Translations under genes and position numbers: made by a program | The notes under the pieces: generated by a model | Told to the model about the DNA's origin: nothing | What the model saw: the letters and a program-made list of their open reading frames with translations, nothing else | The model's database searches: none | In this document: positions 1 to 6,448 of the stretch, piece by piece | Layout of the letters: each line of letters begins with the position of its first letter | Numbering within the stretch: position 1 is the stretch's first letter | Source of the DNA: Gammaproteobacteria bacterium HGW-Gammaproteobacteria-14 | GTDB taxonomy: Bacteria > Pseudomonadota > Gammaproteobacteria > Pseudomonadales > Alcanivoracaceae | Assembly (NCBI GenBank): GCA_002840115.1 | Contig: PGZG01000091.1 | Coordinates: 1-7,284 of the forward strand | Length of the DNA stretch: 7,284 bases | Direction: 5' to 3'

Positions 1-2116
1 CTATCATTTCCTGCGGGCTCAACAAGACTGGTTCGCCCACCTGCAGGGCGTGTAGGTATTGCTCGCACAGGGCTTCGACTTCCACTGCCACCGCATTAGT
101 CGCCGGTGTAAAACCATTCAGATTAGCCAGCAAAAAACGGGCAGTATTGCGAATGCGCCGGTAACTGTCTGCCATTTGCGCGAGAATATTTTTTGATACG
201 CTCATCTCGCCACGGTAATCCGTCGCCGCCACCCACAAACGCAGAATGTCGGCACCCAGATCATTAGTCACTTCCTGCGGGGCAATCACATTACCGAGGG
301 ACTTGGACATCTTGCGACCATGCTCATCCACGGTAAAACCATGAGTCAACACCGTGCGATAGGGCGCCGCATTGCGCACCCCCAGGCTGGTCAGCAGGGA
401 TGACTGGAACCAGCCCCGATGCTGGTCTGAGCCTTCCAGATAAAGATCCGCCGGGGCGCCCAATGCCAGATTCTGATCCAGCACCGCAAAGTGAGTAACA
501 CCGGAATCGAACCACACGTCGAGGGTGTCAGTGACCTTGCTATAACGCTCGGCATCGCCACCGAGCAACTCTTTCGCATCCAGCTCAAACCAGGCATCAA
601 TACCGCCCTGCTCAACCCGCTTCGCCACTTCTTCAATAAGACGCGGCGTTTCCGGATGTAGCTCAGAGGTTTGACGATCCACAAACAGGGCAATCGGCAC
701 ACCCCAAGTACGTTGGCGAGAAATGCACCAGTCCGGGCGATCTTTCAACATGCCGTCGATACGGGCTTTACCCCACTCCGGTAACCACTGTACGTCTTCA
801 ATGGTTTCTGTGGCGCGCTTATGCAGGCCCGCCGCATCCATACTGATAAACCACTGCGCCGTGGCACGAAAAATCAATGGTGTTTTGTGACGCCAGCAAT
901 GGGGATAGCTGTGTTCGATTTTTGCATAGGCCACAAGGCGACCGGCGGATTTTAACGCCTCAATGACCGGCTCATTAGCCTTGCTAACATGCATGCCGCC
1001 AACCACACCAAGGTCGGCAAGAAAAACACCGTTATCCTGTACCGGATTAAACACTTCCAGACCATATTTCTGACCAACGATAAAGTCATCCTGACCATGG
1101 CCTGGCGCAGTGTGTACACAGCCGGTACCCGCATCGGTGGTCACATGATCACCAAGGATAACCGGCACTTCACGGTCATACAGCGGATGCTTCAGCAGCA
1201 AACCTTCCAGAGTGGCGCCAGCGAAATGTGCGGAACGGACAACATCGCTTAACCCGGCACGTTCAACGACAGCATCCGCCAGCGCTTCAGCCACCACCAA
1301 CTGCCGCACAACGCCCTCAGACTCACCGCTAACGACCACATAATCCAGTTCACCATTCAGTGCCACCGCCATATTGGCAGGGATTGTCCATGGTGTGGTT
1401 GTCCAGATCACCACCTCGGCACTCTCTACCGTAATACCGCTGCGCACAGCAAAGTCCGAACCATGAACAACAGGAAAACCAACATCGATGGCGTGGGATT
1501 TTTTATCCTGATATTCAACTTCCGCTTCCGCCAGAGCCGAGGCGCAATCCAGACACCAATGCACCGGCTTGAAGCCCTTGGTCAGATGGCCGTTATCGAC
1601 GATTTTGCCCAGCGCACGAATAATATTTGCCTCAAAGGCAAAATCCATCGTCAGGTATGGGTTCTGCCAATCCCCCAACACTCCCAGACGAATAAAGTCT
1701 TCCTTCTGACCTTCCACTTGACTGGCTGCGTATTTGCGGCACTCATCACGAAATGTTTTGGCATCTACCTTCTGGCCGGCCTTACCGATTTTCTGTTCTA
1801 CCTTGTGCTCAATCGGCAAACCATGGCAATCCCAACCCGGCACATAGGGCGCATCAAAACCACTCAGCCCTCGGGACTTAACGATCATATCCTTGAGAAT
1901 CTTGTTTACCGCATGGCCAATATGAATATCGCCATTGGCGTAGGGAGGGCCGTCATGCAGCACAAATCTGGGTCGCCCTGCCGCCTGCTGACGAATTTTC
2001 TGATACAGGTCTTTCGCCTTCCAGTCATCGAGGCGTTTGGGTTCCTGCTGGGCCAGTCCTGCCTTCATCGGAAAGCCGGTTTCTGGAAGATTGAGCGTAG
2101 CCTTGTAATCGGTCAT
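1..2116 (-). CDS. ileS: Isoleucyl-tRNA synthetase, C-terminally truncated by the window edge
   Basis: Class Ia aminoacyl-tRNA synthetase that activates isoleucine with ATP and charges tRNA-Ile in the cytoplasm. My translation of the minus strand from the ATG at 2116 gives 705 codons plus one base before the edge, with start, editing site and KMSKS all in one frame. It opens MTDYKATLNLPETGFPM, very close to E. coli IleRS. The HIGH signature is in NGDIHIGHAVNK near residue 65. The CP1 editing domain shows WTTTPWT at 238-244 and HTAPGHGQDD ending at residue 344, with the editing aspartate near 343. KMSKS is at 602-606, the same numbers as in E. coli. E. coli IleRS has 938 residues, so roughly 230 are missing here, including the rest of the anticodon-binding region and the C-terminal zinc site. 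The start lies three bases after the ribF stop without a strong Shine-Dalgarno, which suggests translational coupling. The expected downstream neighbour is lspA, outside the window. Confidence 0.98.
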   Translation of the reverse strand, partial: MTDYKATLNLPETGFPMKAGLAQQEPKRLDDWKAKDLYQKIRQQAAGRPRFVLHDGPPYANGDIHIGHAVNKILKDMIVKSRGLSGFDAPYVPGWDCHGLPIEHKVEQKIGKAGQKVDAKTFRDECRKYAASQVEGQKEDFIRLGVLGDWQNPYLTMDFAFEANIIRALGKIVDNGHLTKGFKPVHWCLDCASALAEAEVEYQDKKSHAIDVGFPVVHGSDFAVRSGITVESAEVVIWTTTPWTIPANMAVALNGELDYVVVSGESEGVVRQLVVAEALADAVVERAGLSDVVRSAHFAGATLEGLLLKHPLYDREVPVILGDHVTTDAGTGCVHTAPGHGQDDFIVGQKYGLEVFNPVQDNGVFLADLGVVGGMHVSKANEPVIEALKSAGRLVAYAKIEHSYPHCWRHKTPLIFRATAQWFISMDAAGLHKRATETIEDVQWLPEWGKARIDGMLKDRPDWCISRQRTWGVPIALFVDRQTSELHPETPRLIEEVAKRVEQGGIDAWFELDAKELLGGDAERYSKVTDTLDVWFDSGVTHFAVLDQNLALGAPADLYLEGSDQHRGWFQSSLLTSLGVRNAAPYRTVLTHGFTVDEHGRKMSKSLGNVIAPQEVTNDLGADILRLWVAATDYRGEMSVSKNILAQMADSYRRIRNTARFLLANLNGFTPATNAVAVEVEALCEQYLHALQVGEPVLLSPQEMI

Positions 2117-2119
2117 GAA

Positions 2120-3058
2120 TTACGGTCCGTCATGATGGCTAAAAAACGCTTGCGCGTTATCAATGTCAGTGTGGATGGCGGCGGTTAGCGCCTCTAATCC
2201 GTCATACTTTTTCTCCGGCCTCAGAAAGTGCAAGAACTCCACCTCCAGATGCCGTCCATACAAGTCGCCACTAAATGCCAACAGATGCACTTCCAGACGA
2301 TTATCCACACCATTAACCGTCGGCCGGGTGCCCACATTGGCAACCCCGGGTGCGCCTTTCAAACCAGCTCCGTTCACTCGCACGGCATACACCCCGGCCA
2401 CCGGTGACTGCACCCGTCGCATGGCCAGATTGGCAGTGGGCACACCCAACTGACTCCCTCGCTTATCACCATGCCGCACTCGGCCGCTGATGCTGTAGGG
2501 GTGCCCCAACAACGCGGCGGCCTGATCAAGTTCACCCTGCTGCAAGGTAGCTCGAATACGGGTACTGGAGACGCGTTGTCCGGCAATTTCACAGGTAGCG
2601 GTATCGCTCACAACAAAACCCCGTTGCAAGCCCGCCGTTACCAGGTAATCAAAATCCCCACAGCGATCGGCACCAAAACGAAAATCATCGCCCACCACCA
2701 GAAAGCAAATATCCAGTCCTTGCACCAACAGGTTATCAACAAACTCCGCCGCACTCTGGCTGCGAAAATGCTCGTCAAAACGGCAGCACAAAACCTGATC
2801 AACGCCCGCCCGTCGTAATGCACGGATCTTGTCACGCAAAGTCATTAAACGCGGCGGAGCCTTGTCCGGAGCGAAAAACTCCGTCGGCTGCGGCTCAAAC
2901 AGAATCACGGTGGCCGGCACCTGCCGCAAACGGGCCTCGGCAATCACCTGATCAAGGATGCGTCGGTGGCCAATATGTACGCCATCAAAGTTGCCAATGG
3001 TGGCAACACCGCCGCGGTGGGCGGGACGCAAATTGTGCAGTCCCCGGATCAGTTCCAT
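2120..3058 (-). CDS. ribF: Bifunctional riboflavin kinase / FAD synthetase
   Basis: Makes FMN from riboflavin and then FAD, each step using ATP, in the cytoplasm. The protein is 312 residues, against 313 in E. coli. The N-terminal adenylyltransferase half shows GNFDGVHIGH at 22-31, the nucleotidyltransferase signature, then GDDFRFG at 123-129 and SSTRIR at 164-169. The C-terminal kinase half begins around residue 185 (GHPYSISGRVRHGD) and has the PTAN motif at 207-210, GVANVGTRPT at 238-247 and a glutamate at 256 (LEVHLL) in the usual place of the catalytic base. I chose the ATG at 3058 because MELIRGLHNL matches the family N-terminus and a GAG lies six bases upstream. The frame stays open to 3127, but that extension overlaps the end of murJ and looks unrelated to the family. 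It sits between murJ and ileS, as in Pseudomonas, and may also have its own promoter. Confidence 0.97.
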   Translation of the reverse strand: MELIRGLHNLRPAHRGGVATIGNFDGVHIGHRRILDQVIAEARLRQVPATVILFEPQPTEFFAPDKAPPRLMTLRDKIRALRRAGVDQVLCCRFDEHFRSQSAAEFVDNLLVQGLDICFLVVGDDFRFGADRCGDFDYLVTAGLQRGFVVSDTATCEIAGQRVSSTRIRATLQQGELDQAAALLGHPYSISGRVRHGDKRGSQLGVPTANLAMRRVQSPVAGVYAVRVNGAGLKGAPGVANVGTRPTVNGVDNRLEVHLLAFSGDLYGRHLEVEFLHFLRPEKKYDGLEALTAAIHTDIDNAQAFFSHHDGP

Positions 3059-3085
3059 CAGTGTCTCAATACATCGAAGCGCAGG

Positions 3086-3114
3086 ATTATACGGGCCCGC
3101 GCCGGAGGTGACGA
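3086..3114 (-). promoter_or_regulatory. Candidate sigma-70 promoter for ribF-ileS inside the end of murJ
   Basis: Read on the minus strand, a perfect TATAAT (3091-3086) lies 17 bases after TCGTCA (3114-3109), a 4/6 match to the -35 consensus. The -10 box includes the murJ TAA stop (3089-3087). Transcription would begin near 3079, leaving a leader of about 20 bases that holds the GAG Shine-Dalgarno of ribF. The spacer is very GC-rich. Activity is inferred from the sequence only. Confidence 0.5.
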
Positions 3115-4664
3115 GGTCTGAGGCCAAGAAGAGCCAACATGGCGAAGTAACTCAGGCCACCCGCCAACACCACGGCGACGATAAAGGTGACGCGTTGCCA
3201 AGCCAGCCCGGTATGCCAGATATCTGTGCTACCCGTCAGCCACAATACCACCGCCACCATCGCCCCGCTGCCGCCGAGCAGACGGCCAAAGAACCGGCCC
3301 CAGCCCGCCGTGGGCTGATAAACACCCGCATCTCTCAGCCCCCAATACAGCAACGCCGCATTCAACCAGGCGGACAACGCCGTCGCCATCGCCAGCCCGA
3401 CATGGCGCAAGTGCCACACCAGAATCAGGTTAAACACCATATTGGCAACCATGGCGATAATGCCAATCTTCACCGGGGTGCGTGTGTCCTGACGGGCAAA
3501 ATAGCCCGGAGCCAGCACCTTGATCAGCATAAAAGCCACCACCCCGGCGCTGTATGCCTGCAACGACATGGAGGCCTGATAGACATCAAACTCGCCAAAC
3601 TGACCATATTGAAACAAGGCGGCCAGCAGGGGTTTGGCAATAACCAGCAAAGCTAGCCCGGCGGGCAAGCCCACCAACACCACCAGTCGCAGCGCCCAGT
3701 CCAGCGTCCGGGAAAAATCCTCGGTGGATGACGCTGCATGCTTCTTCGACAGGCTTGGCAAAATCACCGTACCAATGGCGATGGCGAAAATGCCCAGCGG
3801 CAACTCCACCAATCGATCGGAATAATACAGCCAGGTCACCGAGCCGGTTTCCAGCAATGACGCCAGCACCGTATCCAGCAGCAAATTAATCTGACTAACG
3901 GACACCCCGAAAATAGCCGGCGCCATCAACGTCAGAATCCGCTTTACTCCAGGATCTTTCCAGGCAACCTGAGGCCTTGGCATTAACCCCAGACGCATTA
4001 AAAACGGCAACTGGAACATCAACTGCAGCACACCCGCTACCAGCACACCCCAGGCCAGCGCCACCGCCATGCGCGGCTCGCTGAAGAAAGGCGTCACGAA
4101 CAACGCGGCCGCGATCAGGGAGATATTCAGTAGCACCGGGGTAAATGCCGGCACCGCAAAGCGGCCCCAGGTATTAAGAATGGAGCCGGAAAACGCCGTC
4201 AGCGCGATAAAAAACAGATAGGGAAAGGTGAGGCGCAGCATCTCCACCGCCAGCGCCCGCTTTTCCGGGTCATCACTGAATCCGGGAGCAAACAGGGTAA
4301 TCAGCACCGGAGCACCAATAACCCCGACAATAGTCACCAGTGACAGCGTCAACCCAAGGGTACCGGCCACACGATTAATCAGCAGCCGCGTTGCTGCTTG
4401 TGCCCCCTGGGAGCGGTACTCTGACAACACAGGCACAAAAGCCTGATTAAAGGCACCCTCAGCAAACAGACGCCGAAGAAAGTTGGGGATTCGAAAAGCG
4501 ACAAAAAAGGCATCCGTACCGGCGGAAACCCCCAGATAGCGCGCCAGAACCACATCCCGCACCAGCCCTAACACCCGCGACAGCAAGGTCATGGCGCTCA
4601 CCACAACGGCGGAGGCCATTAGCCCGCCGGGTTTCCGCTCCGTGCCGCCCTGCTCTGCCGTCAT
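3087..4664 (-). CDS. murJ: Lipid II flippase MurJ (MviN)
   Basis: Inner-membrane MOP-superfamily transporter that flips the peptidoglycan precursor lipid II to the periplasmic face. The 525 residues are mostly hydrophobic helices, consistent with the family's 14 transmembrane segments (not computed). The family's N-terminal signature SRVLGLVRD gives Arg30 and Arg36, aligning with E. coli Arg18 and Arg24. TDAFFVAF and FLRRLFAEGAF supply Asp51 and Arg64, aligning with E. coli Asp39 and Arg52. DRLVE near 284 carries the arginine equivalent to E. coli Arg270. These charged residues line the cavity. I chose the ATG at 4664 because AGGCGG (4675-4670) stands five bases upstream. A GTG directly before it at 4667 is also open. 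The internal ATG at 4619 would remove residues that align with the E. coli N-terminus. The chosen start makes the protein about 12 residues longer at the N-terminus than E. coli MurJ. It is the first gene of the leftward murJ-ribF-ileS set and is divergent from rpsT. Confidence 0.97.
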   Translation of the reverse strand: MTAEQGGTERKPGGLMASAVVVSAMTLLSRVLGLVRDVVLARYLGVSAGTDAFFVAFRIPNFLRRLFAEGAFNQAFVPVLSEYRSQGAQAATRLLINRVAGTLGLTLSLVTIVGVIGAPVLITLFAPGFSDDPEKRALAVEMLRLTFPYLFFIALTAFSGSILNTWGRFAVPAFTPVLLNISLIAAALFVTPFFSEPRMAVALAWGVLVAGVLQLMFQLPFLMRLGLMPRPQVAWKDPGVKRILTLMAPAIFGVSVSQINLLLDTVLASLLETGSVTWLYYSDRLVELPLGIFAIAIGTVILPSLSKKHAASSTEDFSRTLDWALRLVVLVGLPAGLALLVIAKPLLAALFQYGQFGEFDVYQASMSLQAYSAGVVAFMLIKVLAPGYFARQDTRTPVKIGIIAMVANMVFNLILVWHLRHVGLAMATALSAWLNAALLYWGLRDAGVYQPTAGWGRFFGRLLGGSGAMVAVVLWLTGSTDIWHTGLAWQRVTFIVAVVLAGGLSYFAMLALLGLRPRHLRRGPV

Positions 4665-4786
4665 CACTGCCGCCTGCTAATAAGTCGCGGAAGAGTAACC
4701 AAACCACGCCCCCAGCTCCAGCGCGGGACTGTGAAAAACCACGCACATAGCCCACCCAAACGTTATCAGAGGCCGGCCAAATCACC

Positions 4787-4815
4787 TTGACAACGACTTG
4801 CCTCAACGGCATAGT
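4787..4815 (+). promoter_or_regulatory. rpsT sigma-70 promoter
   Basis: A perfect -35 TTGACA (4787-4792) is followed after 17 bases by CATAGT (4810-4815), a 4/6 match to the -10 consensus. The next bases, TGCGGG, form a GC-rich discriminator ahead of a start site near 4822. In E. coli, such discriminators mark stable-RNA and ribosomal-protein promoters repressed by ppGpp/DksA, so growth-rate control is a reasonable inference. The resulting leader would be about 94 bases long. Confidence 0.65.
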
Positions 4816-4817
4816 TG

Positions 4818-4840
4818 CGGGCCTTTCGGGCAGGGGCCCG
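4818..4840 (+). promoter_or_regulatory. GC-rich hairpin at the 5' end of the rpsT leader
   Basis: CGGGCC (4818-4823) is complementary to GGCCCG (4835-4840), with an 11-base loop that contains a further GGGC able to pair with the left arm in a smaller alternative stem. It sits at or just after the predicted rpsT start site. It could protect the mRNA 5' end or help autoregulation. No T-run follows, so it is not an intrinsic terminator. Confidence 0.4.
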
Positions 4841-4874
4841 GATTTTCCCGATTCCCTACCCATTGTTGAACCCA

Positions 4875-4890
4875 AAAGCCACCCGGCTTT
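4875..4890 (+). promoter_or_regulatory. Short perfect hairpin upstream of the rpsT ribosome binding site
   Basis: AAAGCC (4875-4880) and GGCTTT (4885-4890) form a six-base-pair stem with the loop ACCC. It ends 13 bases before the Shine-Dalgarno AGGAG. E. coli S20 is known to repress translation of its own mRNA, so a structure here is a candidate part of that control. That role is inference; the symmetry itself is visible. Confidence 0.4.
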
Positions 4891-4903
4891 AACCAGATAT
4901 TAT

Positions 4904-4918
4904 AGGAGCAAGACCTTG
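4904..4918 (+). promoter_or_regulatory. rpsT ribosome binding site with TTG start codon
   Basis: AGGAG (4904-4908) lies seven bases before TTG (4916-4918). This decides the start of rpsT: the reading that follows, (M)ANSPQARKRARQAEK, is the S20 N-terminus. No ATG or GTG in the frame lies nearby. E. coli rpsT also begins with UUG. Confidence 0.92.
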
Positions 4919-5191
4919 GCCAACTCACCGCAAGCGCGTAAGCGTGCTCGTCAGGCGGAGAAGCGTCGTCAGCACAATGCAGCCATGCGCTCCATGGTGC
5001 GGACCTACCTGAAAAAGGTAAACGCGGCCATTGCTTCCGGTGACCAGCAGTCTGCTCAGCAAGCCTATAGCGCCGCTGTTTCGGTCCTGGACAAGGCCAC
5101 CCGCAAGGGCAAATTCCACGTTAACAAGGCAGCTCGCCACAAGAGCCGCCTGAACAGCAAGATCAAAGCAATGGGTCAAGCCGCTGCCTGA
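4916..5191 (+). CDS. rpsT: 30S ribosomal protein S20
   Basis: Primary 16S rRNA-binding protein that stabilises the lower body of the 30S subunit. From the TTG at 4916 the product is 91 residues, against 87 in E. coli. It is strongly basic and almost wholly helical in character. Family hallmarks are the N-terminal arginine/lysine-rich segment (ARKRARQAEKRRQHN, residues 7-21), RSMVRTYLKKV (25-35) and KNKAARHK-like VNKAARHKSRLNSKI (69-83). The frame stays open upstream to an ATG at 4787, but those 43 extra codons cover the promoter and leader and have no S20 similarity. It is transcribed alone, divergent from murJ and convergent with proB, and ends in a strong intrinsic terminator. Regulation probably combines the GC-rich-discriminator promoter with S20 translational feedback, as known in E. 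coli, where the UUG start is part of the leader context. Confidence 0.98.
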   Translation: MANSPQARKRARQAEKRRQHNAAMRSMVRTYLKKVNAAIASGDQQSAQQAYSAAVSVLDKATRKGKFHVNKAARHKSRLNSKIKAMGQAAA

Positions 5192-5209
5192 TCGCTGTGA
5201 TGACGTGGA

Positions 5210-5246
5210 CCATAAAAAAACCGGCTCTTAGCCGGTTTTTTTATGG
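5210..5246. terminator. Bidirectional intrinsic terminator between rpsT and proB
   Basis: A near-perfect palindrome: CCAT, seven A, CCGGCT, the three-base loop CTT, AGCCGG, seven T, ATGG. The GC core (5221-5226 with 5230-5235) is flanked by A7 (5214-5220) and T7 (5236-5242), and the outer CCAT/ATGG pairs bring the stem to 17 base pairs. Each strand shows a GC stem followed by a T-run, so it can stop rpsT transcripts from the left and proB transcripts from the right. It begins 18 bases after the rpsT stop and lies 66 bases beyond the proB stop. Confidence 0.93.
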
Positions 5247-5278
5247 GTGCTGATTTGCAAGGTATACGAAACAGCACT

Positions 5279-5310
5279 GAGAGCTCTCCGAATAAAAATC
5301 GGAAGCCCTC
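5279..5310 (-). other. Imperfect stem-loop directly downstream of proB
   Basis: On the minus strand GAGGGCTTCCGA (5310-5299) pairs with TCGGAGAGCTCTC (5291-5279), with one G-U pair and one bulged base, around the seven-base loop TTTTTAT. It starts two bases after the proB stop. No T-run follows, so it is not a standard intrinsic terminator. It might block 3' exonucleases from entering the obg-proB message. The right part also contains the 10-base palindrome GAGAGCTCTC. Confidence 0.5.
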
Positions 5311-5312
5311 TT

Positions 5313-6419
5313 TCAGAAAACCACCATATTATCCCGGTGAATCAACTCCGGCTCACTGACATAACCCAGCACATCATGAATTTCACTGCTCTTCTTGCGC
5401 CGGATTAACAACGCTTCTTCAGAGTCGTAATTCACCAGACCACAAGCAACGCGCTTACCGTTTTCATCTTCGCAGGAAACCATTTCGCCACGCGAGAATT
5501 CACCTAGCACATTAACAACCCCGACCGGCAAAAGACTTGAGCCGGACTCCCGCAACCGGGCCACCGCCCCCGCATCCAGCAATAAACGCCCCCGCATTTG
5601 CAAGTGCCCGGCAAGCCACTGCTTTCTGGCGTTAAACACCGACGTATCAGGCAATAACGTCGTGCCAGGACTGCCACCATCCATCAACTGCGTCAACACA
5701 TCCGGGCTGCGACCCGAACAAATATGGGTGCGCGCACCGGATCGCGCCGCCAGCTCTGCTGCGCGAATTTTGGTGATCATGCCGCCGCGTCCCAAACCAC
5801 TGACGGAACCACCGGCAACAGCGTGTAACTGGGGGTCAGATGCCAGCGCTTCACGGATCATGGGTGCCGAAGGATCAGAGCGGGGGTCACGCTCATACAA
5901 CCCTTCCTGGTCCGTCAGAATCACCAACCGCTCCGCAACCGCCAAATTGGCCACCAATGCGGCCAATGTATCGTTATCACCAAAGCGGATTTCGTCCGTC
6001 ACCACGGTGTCGTTTTCATTAATGACGGGGATCACATCGAAGTTCAGCAGGGTCATCAAGGTTGAACGTGCATTGAGATAACGCTTGCGATCCGACAAAT
6101 CATCATGGGTCAGCAAAATCTGCGCGGTATGCAACCCATGATGTTGGAAACAGGACTCCCACGCTTGAATGAGCCCCATTTGTCCCACTGCCGCCGCTGC
6201 CTGCAGCTCATGCAGGGACTCAGGACGGCGCTGCCAACCAAGGCGGTTAACGCCCTCGGCAACCGCCCCGGAAGACACCACGACGATTTCAATACCCTGC
6301 TGCCGCAGGAGCACCATGCGATCAACCCAGAGCTGCATCAGCGCACGGTCCAACCCCTGACCATTATTGGTCAGCAGCGCACTACCAATCTTGATTACCC
6401 AGCGACCGCGCCGTTCCAT
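5313..6419 (-). CDS. proB: Glutamate 5-kinase with C-terminal PUA domain
   Basis: Cytoplasmic enzyme of the first step of proline synthesis, converting glutamate and ATP to glutamyl 5-phosphate for ProA. The 368 residues compare with 367 in E. coli. The amino-acid-kinase domain (about 1-260) has VIKIGSALLT with Lys10, SSGAVAEG at 49-56, VINENDTV around 132-139, FGDNDTLAAL with Asn149 and Asp150, LTDQEGLY at 168-175 and GGMITK ending at Lys217. These numbers coincide with the E. coli catalytic residues. Asp107 is present; in E. coli its change to Asn relieves proline feedback, so the enzyme is probably proline-inhibited. A PUA domain occupies roughly 275-368. The ATG at 6419 has GGGAG six bases upstream. 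It follows obg by 29 bases on the same strand and is probably cotranscribed with it, as in Pseudomonas. proA is not in the window. Confidence 0.98.
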   Translation of the reverse strand: MERRGRWVIKIGSALLTNNGQGLDRALMQLWVDRMVLLRQQGIEIVVVSSGAVAEGVNRLGWQRRPESLHELQAAAAVGQMGLIQAWESCFQHHGLHTAQILLTHDDLSDRKRYLNARSTLMTLLNFDVIPVINENDTVVTDEIRFGDNDTLAALVANLAVAERLVILTDQEGLYERDPRSDPSAPMIREALASDPQLHAVAGGSVSGLGRGGMITKIRAAELAARSGARTHICSGRSPDVLTQLMDGGSPGTTLLPDTSVFNARKQWLAGHLQMRGRLLLDAGAVARLRESGSSLLPVGVVNVLGEFSRGEMVSCEDENGKRVACGLVNYDSEEALLIRRKKSSEIHDVLGYVSEPELIHRDNMVVF

Positions 6420-6448
6420 CCCTGTCTCCCAGAGAGCAAGAGTCTGTA

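Larger units (their letters stand above)
4665..4915. other. Divergent murJ/rpsT intergenic region
   Basis: This 251-base spacer codes for nothing I can support. It holds the rpsT promoter and leader, including two hairpins, the murJ Shine-Dalgarno, and probably the murJ promoter. For murJ, a perfect minus-strand TATAAT (4904-4899) has only a poor -35. TTGTCA (4793-4788) is a good -35 that overlaps the rpsT -35 on the other strand, but the nearest -10-like box, GATAAC, needs a 20-base spacer. The murJ promoter is therefore unresolved. Confidence 0.7.

Noticed and set aside
1463..2188. A 241-codon open frame on the plus strand opposite ileS and the ribF end
   Set aside because: It lies opposite strongly conserved ileS coding sequence, including the HIGH region. 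The product resembles no family I know, and I see no convincing ribosome site. It is best read as a shadow frame.
3059..3127. N-terminal extension of ribF overlapping murJ
   Set aside because: The extra 23 residues do not resemble RibF, whose N-terminus matches from the ATG at 3058.
2958..3656. A 232-codon open frame on the plus strand opposite the ribF start and murJ end
   Set aside because: It spans two real genes on the other strand and its product is a proline/histidine/glutamine-rich low-complexity translation, typical of antisense reading in GC-rich DNA.
4771..4778. Palindrome GGCCGGCC in the murJ/rpsT spacer
   Set aside because: Eight-base GC palindromes are common by chance here, and nothing around it suggests an operator.
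4459..4875. A 138-codon minus-strand frame across the murJ start and the intergenic region
   Set aside because: It overlaps murJ in another frame, gives an arginine/glycine-rich product without known domains, and runs opposite the rpsT leader.
4866..4893. A second, closer rpsT promoter (TTGAAC, 16 bases, TTTAAC)
   Set aside because: Both boxes match only 4/6 and the -10 lies in the right arm of a perfect hairpin, leaving a leader of about 15 bases. Not strong enough to annotate, though E. coli rpsT does have two promoters.
4787..4915. N-terminal extension of rpsT from an upstream ATG
   Set aside because: The ATG has no ribosome site and the extension covers the predicted promoter and leader. 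S20 similarity begins exactly at the TTG.
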